From assembly GCA_017443025.1 (NCBI GenBank), contig JAFSPG010000015.1, positions 1 to 64,000 on the forward strand: DNA of 64,000 nucleotides. Direction: 5' to 3'. The stretch is from Bacteroidales bacterium (lineage in GTDB: Bacteria; Bacteroidota; Bacteroidia; Bacteroidales; UBA932). Position 1 is the first letter of the stretch. Each line of letters begins with the position of its first letter. Under the pieces are notes generated by a model that saw only the letters and a program-made list of their open reading frames with translations, was not told the origin of the DNA and made no database searches. Shown piece by piece: positions 42,422 to 52,335 of this stretch. The translations under genes were made by a program, and so were the position numbers.

Positions 42422-45136
42422 ATGCCTGCAAAACTCTATATAATCGACGGACACGCCCTTATTTTCAGGATGTATTATGCCTTTGCCAAGAGGCCGATGA
42501 TTAACTCCAAGGGGGCCGACATGTCGATACTTTACGGCTTTACCAAGTATCTTATGGAGATGATTTCCCGGGAGCAGCCAACTCATCTTGCCGTGGCCTT
42601 CGACCCTCCCGGAGGAACGTTCCGCAACGAGATGTATCCGGAGTATAAAGCCAACAGGGCCGAGACTCCGCAGCTCGTGATAGATGCCCTCGAACCCCTT
42701 ACCGAGCTTTGCAGGGCCATGGAAATTCCCGTGCTGATGCTGCCTGGCTTCGAGGCCGATGACGTTGTGGGAACAGTCGCCAAAAAACTTGCCGGCCCGG
42801 AAACCGAAGTGTATATGGTAACCCCCGACAAGGATTACGGCCAGCTCGTGGCAGAACATATCTTCCAGGTCAAGCCCGGAAAGGCCGGCGGCCCGGACGA
42901 AGTCTACGGCCCGGCCGAGGTCTGCGCCAAGTACGGAATATCGCGCCCTGAGCAGGTGATAGAAATGCTCACTCTCTGCGGAGACTCCGCCGACAATGTG
43001 CCGGGAGTCAAGGGCGTCGGTGAAGTCGGAGCTGCCAAGCTCATCGCGAAATACGGCTCCGTAAAGGAAGTGTATGAGCATCTGGGCGAGTTGTCCGAGC
43101 GCCAGCAGGCAATGTTCGAGGATGCTCGCGGGCACATCGCCTTGAGCCACGAACTCGTGACCATAAAGACAGACGTGCCGATTGAAGTGAGTCTTGACGA
43201 AATGGCCGTTGCGGAGAAATACTCCCCGGCCGTTGCCGATCTCTTCGCAAAATACGAATTCAATTCGCTGAAAAAGTTCCTCTCCGGCCGCGTTGCCGCG
43301 GCGCCGGCAAGGGGTTCGGTTGCCCCCGGGGTTGTGCCGGGCAACCAGCCAGGCCTTGCTAATTCTGGCCTGTCCGCTGAGTCCACTGAGCCTTCAGCCG
43401 CCGCGCTTGAATTCAGCCCGGTCCCTCCCGCGGCCCTGGCTGCAGCCGCTCGCGCGGCCGGCGCAGTGGCCATCGCCGAAGGCGCCGCTGCAGCACTGAA
43501 AGACGGCAAGATTCTGGTCTGCGACGCTCCCTGCCCCGCAGAGATATTGCACGACCAAGCCATAGTCAAATACGGATTTGACCTCAAAAAACTGATGCGC
43601 GGGCTCCCGGGAGGCGCTGCCGGCACGGCAGGCGCCACAGCGTCAGCCGCCCTTGCCGGCCGGCTGTTTGACATTGAGCTGATGCACTATCTGATTAGCC
43701 CGGAGCTGAGCCACGCGCCGGAAGTGCTGGCGGCAAGCTACCTCGGCATTACCCTTGAGGACGCTGAGGAAGAAGAGCAGCCAGCAGGGCTCTTCGACCT
43801 GGCGCCGGAAGAAGACGGCGCCGCGAAGGCGGAGGCCCAGCGCCTCGCCGCGCTCGGCGCCATCCTCGGCCCGGCCGTGCGGGCGGACCTCGATGCCAAA
43901 GGCCTCGACAAACTCTATGACAGCATCGAAGAACCCCTCATCCGGGTGCTCGCAAAAATGGAAAATGCCGGAGTCAAGGTCGACTTGGAAGGCCTCAAGG
44001 ACTTTACCGCCCAACTTCAGGCCGAAATCTCCAGTCACGAGGCCGCGGTGCGCTCCCTGACCGGCGAGCCCAATCTCAACGTATCTTCACCAAAGCAAAT
44101 CGGCGACGTCCTCTTCCTTAAACTCAAACTCGACCCCAAGGCAAAGAAGGGCGCAAAGGGGAGTTTTACCACCGACGAAGCCACGCTTACGGCGCTTTAT
44201 GACCGCCACCCGGTAATTGGCGAGATACTGGAATACCGCGCAGCGAAAAAGCTCTTGTCAACTTATATAGAGCCACTTCCGACATACATTTCAAGAGAAG
44301 ACGGACGCATACATACCACATTCAACCAGGCCCTGACGGCTACCGGCCGGCTCTCGTCATCATCCCCCAACCTCCAGAACATTCCGGTCCGCAGCGAGAG
44401 GGGAATGACGATTCGCAAGGCCTTCGTTCCGGCCACCCCGGACGGCTTCATCCTCTCGGCCGACTATTCCCAGATAGAGCTCCGAATAATGGCCCATCTG
44501 AGCGGCGACGAGCATATGACCGATGCCTTCCGCAAGGGCATTGACGTCCACGCCGCCACGGCCGCAAAAATATTCGGCGTCAGCCCCGCGGAAGTAAGCC
44601 AGGAGCAGCGCCGCATCGCCAAAACCGCCAACTTCGGCATCATCTACGGCATATCCGCCTTCGGCCTTGCCCAGCGGCTTCATACGTCAGTATCCCAGGC
44701 CAAAGGCATAATCACCGACTACTTCGCCGCCTTCCCGGCCGTAGCCGAATTCATAGAAAAATGTAAGCAGAATGCCCGTCAGAAAGGCTATGTCGAGACG
44801 GTTTTCGGCCGCCGGCGATATCTGCCGATGATTAACTCGGCCAACAAGACCATGCGCGAGCTTTCGGAACGAAACGCCGTCAACGCCCCCATTCAGGGCA
44901 CTTCCGCCGACATCATCAAACTGGCAATGATATCCATCGACCGCCGGATGGCGGAGGAAGGATTCCGCAGCCGGATGATACTCCAGATACACGACGAACT
45001 TCTCTTCGACACCCTCCCGGAGGAATGCGAAGCCCTCAAGGCCCTCGTAAAAGAGGAGATGGAGAACGTTACCACCCTATCAGTACCACTCACAGTAGAA
45101 TGCAACTATGGAAAGAACTGGCTTGAAGCTCACTGA
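42422..45136 (+). CDS. polA: DNA polymerase I, proofreading domain apparently inactive
   Basis: A 904-residue family A polymerase. Residues 1-290 are the 5'-3' flap nuclease (YIIDGHALIFRMYYAF, AFDPPGGTFR, GFEADDVVGT, CGDSADNVPGVKGVG). Residues about 300-360 form an Ala/Pro/Gly-rich linker. Residues about 340-520 occupy the place of the 3'-5' exonuclease, but the DxE motif of Exo I is not found and the YxxxD of Exo III is missing; only remnants such as KYGFDLKKL and FDIELMHYL remain. The polymerase domain is intact: DYSQIELRIMAHLSGD, RRIAKTANFGIIYGIS and QIHDELLFD. An in-frame TTG at 42401 is rejected in favour of MPAKLYIIDG. It is followed one base later by an ECF sigma gene. Confidence 0.95.
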   Translation: MPAKLYIIDGHALIFRMYYAFAKRPMINSKGADMSILYGFTKYLMEMISREQPTHLAVAFDPPGGTFRNEMYPEYKANRAETPQLVIDALEPLTELCRAMEIPVLMLPGFEADDVVGTVAKKLAGPETEVYMVTPDKDYGQLVAEHIFQVKPGKAGGPDEVYGPAEVCAKYGISRPEQVIEMLTLCGDSADNVPGVKGVGEVGAAKLIAKYGSVKEVYEHLGELSERQQAMFEDARGHIALSHELVTIKTDVPIEVSLDEMAVAEKYSPAVADLFAKYEFNSLKKFLSGRVAAAPARGSVAPGVVPGNQPGLANSGLSAESTEPSAAALEFSPVPPAALAAAARAAGAVAIAEGAAAALKDGKILVCDAPCPAEILHDQAIVKYGFDLKKLMRGLPGGAAGTAGATASAALAGRLFDIELMHYLISPELSHAPEVLAASYLGITLEDAEEEEQPAGLFDLAPEEDGAAKAEAQRLAALGAILGPAVRADLDAKGLDKLYDSIEEPLIRVLAKMENAGVKVDLEGLKDFTAQLQAEISSHEAAVRSLTGEPNLNVSSPKQIGDVLFLKLKLDPKAKKGAKGSFTTDEATLTALYDRHPVIGEILEYRAAKKLLSTYIEPLPTYISREDGRIHTTFNQALTATGRLSSSSPNLQNIPVRSERGMTIRKAFVPATPDGFILSADYSQIELRIMAHLSGDEHMTDAFRKGIDVHAATAAKIFGVSPAEVSQEQRRIAKTANFGIIYGISAFGLAQRLHTSVSQAKGIITDYFAAFPAVAEFIEKCKQNARQKGYVETVFGRRRYLPMINSANKTMRELSERNAVNAPIQGTSADIIKLAMISIDRRMAEEGFRSRMILQIHDELLFDTLPEECEALKALVKEEMENVTTLSVPLTVECNYGKNWLEAH

Positions 45137-45137
45137 T

Positions 45138-45716
45138 ATGACTGACACTCAGGTTATTGCCGCTGCGCTGGGGGAGGATTCCGCCCTGTCGCAGGCTGCA
45201 TTCTATGTACTCTACTCGCGCTACAGCAAGGGTGTGAAAAGCCATATTTCGAGGTATATCACCGACGCCACCGAAGTGGAAGATATCTGCATGGAAACCT
45301 TTGCCAAGGCTTTCAAGCAGCTGTCCACTTACAGCGCCGAGAATAAGTTTGCCACCTGGATTTTCAGGATTGCCCGCAACACTGCCTTCGACCATCTGAG
45401 CCACGACAAGGCCAGCATCCGCAAGGCCGTCCATCTGACCATAGATTATTCGGCCCTCGAACATATCGACCTTCCCTCCGACGATGAAGGCCCCGAAGAG
45501 GAAGTTATCGGCGGCCAGGACCACGAGCAGTTCCTCCTCTGCGTAGAATCTCTCCCGGAGCTCTATCGCGAGGCGGCCAGCCTCTGTTTCGTGGAGAATC
45601 TCGGCTACAAGGAAATCGCCGCCCGCACCGGCCTCCCCATCAACACGGTCAAAACCCGTATCAGCAGGGCCAGGGCAATGATAACAAAGAAGCTCGCGGA
45701 ACTTGAAGATGAATGA
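45138..45716 (+). CDS. ECF-type RNA polymerase sigma factor (orphan)
   Basis: A 192-residue sigma-70-family protein. Region 2 shows ATEVEDICMETFAKAFKQL and FATWIFRIARNTAFDHL; region 4 shows LPELYREAASLCFVENLGYK and IAARTGLPINTVKTRISRAR. No anti-sigma gene is adjacent: it lies between polA (one-base gap) and rsmG (overlap). An upstream ATG at 45108 inside polA would add ten residues and cannot be excluded. Bacteroidota often carry such housekeeping-linked ECF factors; its regulon is unknown. Confidence 0.88.
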   Translation: MTDTQVIAAALGEDSALSQAAFYVLYSRYSKGVKSHISRYITDATEVEDICMETFAKAFKQLSTYSAENKFATWIFRIARNTAFDHLSHDKASIRKAVHLTIDYSALEHIDLPSDDEGPEEEVIGGQDHEQFLLCVESLPELYREAASLCFVENLGYKEIAARTGLPINTVKTRISRARAMITKKLAELEDE

Positions 45717-46389
45717 CACTGAAATGACATACGCTCTCTTCGAGCAGACGGTAAGCTCCCTCTTGGGCCCGCTGACGCAGGCGCAGCAGGATGCTTTCAA
45801 GGCCCTGGCGCCCCTGTATGAAGACTGGAACGCCAAAATCAACGTTATCTCCCGAAAGGATATCGGAAGCCTGTACAGCCATCACGTCCTCCACTCCCTG
45901 GCCATAGCGGTTTACCTTAAGCAGCAGCGCCCGGAACTGTGGCAAAGGTGGATTAATGGCGGAGTCAGCGTCATAGACGTAGGCACGGGAGGCGGTTTCC
46001 CCGGCATCCCTCTGGCCATACTTTTCCCGGAAACGAAATTCACCCTCTGCGACTCCGTAGGCAAGAAAATCACGGTAGCCGGCGGTGTAGCCGAGGCCCT
46101 CGGCCTGAAGAACGTAAGGACGGTGAATGCCAGGGCTGAGTCCCTTGGCGGAAGATTCGACTTCGTGGTGTCGCGGGCAGTGGCATCGCTGACGGATTTC
46201 TGGCCATGGGTGAAGAATCTTTTTGACGGTAGTATCCTCTACCTCCGTGGCGGCGACGTTGCCTCAGAATGCTCGGCCTTGTGTACCCGCTATGGCGTCA
46301 AGGCCGGGAACATCAACCCCTGGCCCGTTTTCGGAAGCCTTCCCGGGTATTATTTTGACGAAAAATGGTTGATAGACATATCCAGATAA
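45709..46389 (+). CDS. rsmG: 16S rRNA (guanine-527-N7)-methyltransferase RsmG
   Basis: A SAM-dependent methyltransferase of 226 residues. NVISRKDIGSLYSHHVLHSL and the SAM-binding VIDVGTGGGFPGIPLAI, then LCDSVGKK and FDFVVSRAVA, are characteristic of RsmG/GidB. The start overlaps the end of the sigma gene by eight bases; ATG 45709 is preferred over the TTG at 45703. Four bases separate it from the AddB-like gene. Confidence 0.93.
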   Translation: MNDTEMTYALFEQTVSSLLGPLTQAQQDAFKALAPLYEDWNAKINVISRKDIGSLYSHHVLHSLAIAVYLKQQRPELWQRWINGGVSVIDVGTGGGFPGIPLAILFPETKFTLCDSVGKKITVAGGVAEALGLKNVRTVNARAESLGGRFDFVVSRAVASLTDFWPWVKNLFDGSILYLRGGDVASECSALCTRYGVKAGNINPWPVFGSLPGYYFDEKWLIDISR

Positions 46390-46393
46390 GACG

Positions 46394-49219
46394 ATGACTC
46401 CTTTCCTTCGGCAAGCAGCCGCGCATTACATATCCTTAGGTCAGCTCGACCGTACCTGCCTGATATTCCCATCCAGGCGGGCGGCGGTATTCTTTACAAA
46501 ATACCTAAGGGAGCTTTTGCAGGGGAGAGGCAAGCCCGTGATTCTGCCGAAGATGATGACGGAAAGCGAGTTCTTCGAAGCTGCTTACGGACATCCCGTC
46601 TCCGACAAGCTGTCGCTTCTGCTCGAATTGTATTCAGTATATAAGGAATACAGCCCACGTGCCGAGAGCCTCGATGAATTTGTATTCTGGGGGGATGTGA
46701 TTCTGTCAGATTTTTCCGACGTAGATAAATATATCGTCGACCCGAAGCAGCTTTTTACCAATGTCGCTGACCTTAAGAATCTTCAGGATACTTTCTCCTA
46801 TCTGTCCGATGAGCAGAGAAAAGCCATAAACTCCTTCCTTTCGCATTTCCGCGACGGCGGGGAGATTCTACCGGAAGGCAAGGCCGTTTACAAAGACCGT
46901 TTCCTCGGCCTCTGGAACCTTCTTCTTCCGATATATGAGCGTTTCCGCGAGCGGCTTGCCGAAAAGGGGATGGCCTACGACGGAATGATTTACCGCAGCG
47001 TCGCCGAGCGCTTTGCCTCCGAGTCGGCCGCCGATATCCTCGCCGGGCCTTTCAATGGCGTGGAACTCTTTGGCTTTATCGGCCTGAATGCCCTCAGCAA
47101 ATGCGAGAAGGAAGTGCTAGGAGCCCTGCGCGACGCGCATATGGCTGATTTCAGCTGGGATTACTGCGGCAAGATGATCCGCGACCGCCACAACCGTTCC
47201 TCCTTCTTTATGGAGGGCAACGTGTCAGAATTCCCCATGACCTGGACTCCGGAGAATGTCCCCGAAGCTCCTGCCGCAATCAAGGTCGTGAGCGTACCTT
47301 CGGCCGTCGGTCAGGCTAAGATGCTGCCGATCATGGCCGGCGGCAACGCCGACGCCACGGCCATCGTCCTCCCCGACGAATCCCTGCTTGAGCCTGTCCT
47401 GAATTCCATTCCTCCCGAGATAGAAAAAATCAACGTCACCATGGGCCTGCCCTTGTCGGGCAGCCGTTTCCACAGCCTGATGAGCGAGGTGGCAAATCTC
47501 CAGCTTCGCCAAAGAGTAATAAAAGGAGAGACATATTTCTATCATAATAATGTATGGTCGATTCTCACCGGAGGCATAGCCGGGCAGCTCCTCTCGGAGG
47601 AGGAAGCTACTGCCGTGAAGGAGCTTAAGGCCGCCGGGAAGTATTATATTCCGGCTTCCGACCTTGTTGAAATCGGCCCGCTTGCCACGGCAATATTCCG
47701 GCCTCTGGCCCTCGACCTCAAATCTTCCGACGAAGAGCAGGTGAAAAAGTTCGGGGAGTATCTCTCTGAAATAATCAGGCTGACGGCCTCTAAAATCGTC
47801 GCCGTCGCATCCCTCGCCACCGAGGCGGAGTTTGCCATGCGCTGGTATGGCTGCGTAAGGAATCTCCTCGAAAAAGAGCTTCCGGTTACTCCATCTACCT
47901 ATGTCAAGCTTCTGCTGAACCTGCTTTCCATGCAGTCGGTGCCCTTCGAGGGCGAGCCTATCGGCGGCCTCCAGATAATGGGCCCCCTTGAAACAAGGGC
48001 CCTGGATTTCGACAATGTGATTATCCTTTCCTGCAACGAGGGGAGTTTCCCGAGGAGAAGCATCAGCTCATCCTTCATTCCTCCGGCCCTCAGAACGGCC
48101 TTCGGCCTGCCCACTTATGAGTACCAGGATGCCATCTGGGCCTATTATTTCTACAGGATGATCTGCAGGGCCTCCACGGTCTGGCTCCTCTACGATTCCC
48201 GCTCCGAAGGCGGCCGCAGCGGCGAGGAGAGCCGTTACATCAAGCAGTTGCAGTACCATTTCCGCGTGCCGCTGGAGCGTATGGTTACAGGCGGCGGAAT
48301 GAAAATCGCCGCCGGGCAGGATTCGATTCCCAAGCCGGATGATATAGCCGAGCGCTTGAGAGCCATGGATCTTTCGGCAAGTTCGCTGAATAATTACCTG
48401 ACCTGCCCTGCGATGTTTTATTATGGTTCCGTCGAAAAACTCAAACCGGAAGGTGAGGTCTCGGAATCGCTTGATGCAAGTATGCTGGGCAGTGTTTTTC
48501 ACGGTACGATGGAAGCCCTGTACAGAGGCATCAAAAAGCCTATAAACATAATTACCGCCGAGTATATCGATTATCTTCTGAGCCGTGAAGGCCGGGGAAT
48601 AATAAAGGAAATAATTGAAAAGAAGATAAAGGAAGCCATTCATTCGCCGGTTATATCCGGAAGGAATCTTGTGTTTGCCGACATAATATTCTCCTATGTC
48701 GAAAATACCCTTATCGCCGACAAGGGACTTACCCCCATCGAGATTCTAGGCCTGGAACTCCGAAAGGATTGGATGTTCGACGGCTACAGATTCAAGGGCT
48801 TCATCGACCGACTGGATAAAGTTGGCGGGCGCATCAGAGTCGTAGATTACAAGACCGGCCGCGACGATCCCAAAAACATCCAGGTTGATAAGGCAAGCCT
48901 TGTAGTCCAAAAACTCTTCGAGAGATGCAAGAGGGAAAGGCCCAAGATAGCCCTGCAACTCTTCCTATACGATATGTTTGTACTCTCCGGCCAGAATGCT
49001 CCGCAGATTGAGAATCTTTTCAACTGCATGTACTCCCTTCCTAGAATGAAATCCGGAGGAATAGCGGAGGCTATTGTAAATCCGGAGTTCTGCGATTTAG
49101 TCAAGGATAGTCTCCGCGACGTGCTCGCTGAAATATCCAATCCACAGCTTCCTTTTAGCCGCACTGACGACATGAAGACCTGTGAGCACTGCGACTTTAA
49201 AACAATTTGCGGGAGATAA
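46394..49219 (+). CDS. AddB-like PD-(D/E)XK nuclease subunit
   Basis: A 941-residue subunit of a Bacteroidota AddAB/RexAB-like double-strand-break resection complex. The N-terminal part resembles an inactive helicase fold (LIFPSRRAAVFFTKYL near 23, FIGLNALSKCEKEVL near 236, RALDFDNVIILSCNEGSFP near 534). The C-terminal nuclease contains GFIDRLDKV and VVDYKTG near 815. Cysteines at TCPAMFYYG near 671 and in CEHCDFKTIC near 930 fit the iron-sulfur staple of AddB. Its end is five bases before the AddA-like ATG. Confidence 0.85.
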   Translation: MTPFLRQAAAHYISLGQLDRTCLIFPSRRAAVFFTKYLRELLQGRGKPVILPKMMTESEFFEAAYGHPVSDKLSLLLELYSVYKEYSPRAESLDEFVFWGDVILSDFSDVDKYIVDPKQLFTNVADLKNLQDTFSYLSDEQRKAINSFLSHFRDGGEILPEGKAVYKDRFLGLWNLLLPIYERFRERLAEKGMAYDGMIYRSVAERFASESAADILAGPFNGVELFGFIGLNALSKCEKEVLGALRDAHMADFSWDYCGKMIRDRHNRSSFFMEGNVSEFPMTWTPENVPEAPAAIKVVSVPSAVGQAKMLPIMAGGNADATAIVLPDESLLEPVLNSIPPEIEKINVTMGLPLSGSRFHSLMSEVANLQLRQRVIKGETYFYHNNVWSILTGGIAGQLLSEEEATAVKELKAAGKYYIPASDLVEIGPLATAIFRPLALDLKSSDEEQVKKFGEYLSEIIRLTASKIVAVASLATEAEFAMRWYGCVRNLLEKELPVTPSTYVKLLLNLLSMQSVPFEGEPIGGLQIMGPLETRALDFDNVIILSCNEGSFPRRSISSSFIPPALRTAFGLPTYEYQDAIWAYYFYRMICRASTVWLLYDSRSEGGRSGEESRYIKQLQYHFRVPLERMVTGGGMKIAAGQDSIPKPDDIAERLRAMDLSASSLNNYLTCPAMFYYGSVEKLKPEGEVSESLDASMLGSVFHGTMEALYRGIKKPINIITAEYIDYLLSREGRGIIKEIIEKKIKEAIHSPVISGRNLVFADIIFSYVENTLIADKGLTPIEILGLELRKDWMFDGYRFKGFIDRLDKVGGRIRVVDYKTGRDDPKNIQVDKASLVVQKLFERCKRERPKIALQLFLYDMFVLSGQNAPQIENLFNCMYSLPRMKSGGIAEAIVNPEFCDLVKDSLRDVLAEISNPQLPFSRTDDMKTCEHCDFKTICGR

Positions 49220-49223
49220 GGTC

Positions 49224-52200
49224 ATGAGTATCAGAATTCTTAAATCTTCCGCCGGAGCAGGCAAGACCTTCAATCTCGCCAAAACCTATATCCGCCTTCT
49301 GCTCGAAGGAGAGGATAACTTCGCCTACCGCCATATCCTCGCCGTGACCTTTACCAACAAGGCTACAGCCGAGATGAAAAACCGAATTCTCAAGGAACTT
49401 GACATCCTCGCCCGTACACCAGATAAATCCCCGTATATCAAGGAGTTCGCGAAAGATTTCGGGGGAGTGGAGGCCGTGGGTCGACGCGCCGCGATTGCGC
49501 TGCGGCTGATTCTGCACGATTACAGTGCATTTTCGGTAAGCACCATAGACCGTTTCTTTCAGAATGTGCTGCGCTCTTTTGCCCGCGAGATGGGCCGCTT
49601 TCCTGACTATCAGATTGAACTCGACCGAAAAACTCTGGTCCACGAAAGCGTAGACAGGCTACTGGATTCCCTTGGCAGCGACTCCGATAAAGATTTGAGG
49701 GCCTGGATTCTGTCCGGAGCACTCGAACGCATCGACGAAAAGGGCAGTCTCAGCCTGGAGAAAAGCCTGTACGATATGGCAGAGCGGGTCGGCAACGATA
49801 ATTACAGGTCTGTGATTGAAGAACACAGGATTAATCCGGATGAAAGTTACTCCCGCGAGCGCCTCGGCGAGATAAGGACCGTATGCCGCAAGGTCAGGGA
49901 TGAATTTGAGAAGAAAGTCTCTGCCGCTGCGGGAAATATTCTCGAGATTATTGCCCGCTTAGGCCTTTCCATAGGTGACTTTGCTTATTCTTTCCCGCGT
50001 CCGCTCGAGAATTATGCTTCGGGCAAGTGGAAAGAAAAGCCTACTTCCTCCTTTAAAGACAGAAGCTTGGATCCTGAAAAATGGTTCTCGAAGACGGGTA
50101 GAAAGATGGAGCCGGAAGCTGCATCCGCTTCCCTTTTAAAGCCATTCGAGAACTTTAACAAACTGTTTGCTGGAAAGGAATTCGCGGAATATCTTACCGC
50201 AAAAAGCGTCCAGCGACAGTTGTATAACCTTGGCCTTGCCGGAGAATTCGCCGGGAGCCTCAAGGCTCTTATGGCTGAGAAAAACATAATAGGTATCGAC
50301 GAATCGAACCTTACCCTCCGGGATATAATCGCCGGCAGCGATGCTCCTTTCGTCTATGAGAAGACAGGTACAAGATATGAGCATTTCCTCCTCGACGAAT
50401 TCCAGGACACATCTCTGATTCAATGGGAAAACTTCAAGCCGCTCCTTGCGGAAAGTTCGTCGGCGGGCAATTATAATCTCATTGTAGGCGATGTCAAGCA
50501 GAGCATATACCGCTGGAGAGGCGGCGACTGGCGGCTTCTGGATTCCGGAGTCAAGGACGCCTTCCCACTCTCGGATGATTCTTCCCCGCTGAAAGAGAAT
50601 TGGCGTAGCCTCAGGGCGATTGTCGATTACAATAATGCATTTTTTGATTATGCCGCCGGGGTGATGGACAACCTTTATGCGGCGGAAGCCTCTTTACCGC
50701 CAGCTTCCCTTGCACGCAATATATACGCATCTGCATCACAGATCCCTATGTCGAAGGACCCTGAGCCGGGCTATGTGAACATTTCATTCTGCGACGAGGA
50801 AGAAGAACTTGATATCATGCTTGCCTCTGTACGGGAAGCCGTTGAGGCAGGTGCGCGATACGGACAGATTGCAGTACTCGTACGTAGGAACGAGGACGGA
50901 GCATCGGCTGCAGCATGGCTTTCCGAAAATGGGATACCGGTCATTTCGGACGATTCGATGAAGGTTAAGTCCTCGGCTTTTGTCCACAGACTGGTGTCTC
51001 TTCTCGCCTATGCTGCAAACACGGCTGATCCTGTCGGCAAGTTCATGGCGGAGGACCTTGGGGTTGAGGTGCCTGAGCAGTATGACTCCGTGTACGGCCT
51101 TGCCGAACTTTTGCTGCGCCGCCTAATGGAAAAGGCGCCCGCTGCGGGAGAAATCCTTTACGTGCAGGCTTTCATGGATGTCCTTCTGACTTGGACTGCA
51201 TCAAATGGCAATTCCCTCCAGGCGTTCCTGGAGTATTGGGATGGCCTTGATCCAGTCATATCTTCGCCAGGCGAAGCTGATGCCGTTCGAGTACTTACCA
51301 TCCACAAAGCTAAAGGCTTGGAGTTCCCTTATGTAATTTTTCCCTTCGCCGAGCAGGTCGATCTGTTCAAGGACGGGAATGTATGGTGCTGTCCCAAGGT
51401 GGAAGGCTCTTCGCTGGAGACTCTCGGCGGGAATGCATACGACATCAGGGTTTCGGGGAAACTCAAGGATACCCTGTTCGGAGATGAGTATCTCCGTGAA
51501 CTGCAACTTCAGTATATCGATAACCTCAATACCTTCTACGTGGCTATGACGAGGGCCGTAAATGTACTTCACGTCATCGCTTCACCAAGGGAGTCCGAAA
51601 AGATTAAGTCCATGGCCGCTATCCTGCGCGATTTTGAGGCTTCAGGCAAGAGAGTCGACCACGGGAGGATGTACGATTTTACGAAGGGCGATTGCAATGA
51701 AGAGGCAGCCGTGGCTGTCGAGCCTGGCTTCCCTTCCTATCCGCTCAATTATTCTGAGGGCGGGGAAGAGGAGGATGTGCGCATCCGCGGGCGGCTTAAG
51801 TTCCGCAGCGATGCGGTTGACTTCTTCTCGCCGGAGGGCGAGGCCGGTATCGTGGCCTCGGCCCGCCTCAAGGGCATAGTACTTCACAAGGTTCTTTCGA
51901 TGTGCCGTGTGGCCGCGGATCTGCCGCGCGCCCTCGACAGCGCCTGCGCCTCCGGCCTTCTGGAAAAGGGCATGCGCGCAGAATACGGCGACTTCCTCGC
52001 GAAGGCTCTTGACGGCGAGGCGGTAAAGGCCTGGTTCGCTCCCGGCCTTCGCGTACTCGACGAAACGGCCGTCCTCGACACCGATGGCAATCTGTACCGC
52101 CCCGACCGCGTGGTGATAGATTTCGCGTCCGGCCGAGTCGTTATCATCGATTACAAGTTCGGCGGCCGCAAGGCGTCCTACGCCCGGCAGGTCGCGACCT

Positions 52201-52289
52201 ACTGCCGCCTGTACCGCGACATGGGCTACAAGAACGTCGAGGGCTGGCTATGGTACCTCGCCGAGGGCGTCACCGAAAAAATCATTTGA
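49224..52289 (+). CDS. AddA-like UvrD-family helicase-nuclease
   Basis: A 1021-residue superfamily-1 helicase with C-terminal PD-(D/E)XK nuclease. Walker A KSSAGAGKTF at 7-16, VTFTNKATAEMKNR near 43, Walker B LLDEFQDTS near 390, GDVKQSIYRWRGGD near 420, DAVRVLTIHKAKGLEFP near 690 and FYVAMTRAVNVL near 770 define the motor; DYKFGG near 975 with upstream PDRVVIDF marks the nuclease. The frame could start at 49182 inside the AddB-like gene, but MSIRILKSSAG at 49224 fits the family. It partners the preceding gene in recombinational repair. Confidence 0.9.
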   Translation: MSIRILKSSAGAGKTFNLAKTYIRLLLEGEDNFAYRHILAVTFTNKATAEMKNRILKELDILARTPDKSPYIKEFAKDFGGVEAVGRRAAIALRLILHDYSAFSVSTIDRFFQNVLRSFAREMGRFPDYQIELDRKTLVHESVDRLLDSLGSDSDKDLRAWILSGALERIDEKGSLSLEKSLYDMAERVGNDNYRSVIEEHRINPDESYSRERLGEIRTVCRKVRDEFEKKVSAAAGNILEIIARLGLSIGDFAYSFPRPLENYASGKWKEKPTSSFKDRSLDPEKWFSKTGRKMEPEAASASLLKPFENFNKLFAGKEFAEYLTAKSVQRQLYNLGLAGEFAGSLKALMAEKNIIGIDESNLTLRDIIAGSDAPFVYEKTGTRYEHFLLDEFQDTSLIQWENFKPLLAESSSAGNYNLIVGDVKQSIYRWRGGDWRLLDSGVKDAFPLSDDSSPLKENWRSLRAIVDYNNAFFDYAAGVMDNLYAAEASLPPASLARNIYASASQIPMSKDPEPGYVNISFCDEEEELDIMLASVREAVEAGARYGQIAVLVRRNEDGASAAAWLSENGIPVISDDSMKVKSSAFVHRLVSLLAYAANTADPVGKFMAEDLGVEVPEQYDSVYGLAELLLRRLMEKAPAAGEILYVQAFMDVLLTWTASNGNSLQAFLEYWDGLDPVISSPGEADAVRVLTIHKAKGLEFPYVIFPFAEQVDLFKDGNVWCCPKVEGSSLETLGGNAYDIRVSGKLKDTLFGDEYLRELQLQYIDNLNTFYVAMTRAVNVLHVIASPRESEKIKSMAAILRDFEASGKRVDHGRMYDFTKGDCNEEAAVAVEPGFPSYPLNYSEGGEEEDVRIRGRLKFRSDAVDFFSPEGEAGIVASARLKGIVLHKVLSMCRVAADLPRALDSACASGLLEKGMRAEYGDFLAKALDGEAVKAWFAPGLRVLDETAVLDTDGNLYRPDRVVIDFASGRVVIIDYKFGGRKASYARQVATYCRLYRDMGYKNVEGWLWYLAEGVTEKII

Positions 52290-52315
52290 TATAAAATCAT
52301 TATTTGTTATATTCG
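52285..52315 (+). promoter_or_regulatory. Candidate promoter of the DUF4290-FtsK operon
   Basis: TTTG at 52285-52288 (overlapping the AddA-like stop), a 19-base spacer and TATATTCG at 52308-52315, one mismatch from consensus and 21 bases before the ATG. Confidence 0.5.
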
Positions 52316-52335
52316 CAGGTTAAGTTTATTTGTAT

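Noticed and set aside
42068-43150. Minus-strand open frame spanning the DUF486-polA promoter region
   Set aside because: It overlaps two real genes, and its SFRAESRNL segment is simply the dispersed repeat translated.
46394-52289. Phage-defence island built around the two helicase-nuclease genes
   Set aside because: The pair matches the chromosomal AddAB-like repair proteins and sits among housekeeping genes without defence genes nearby.
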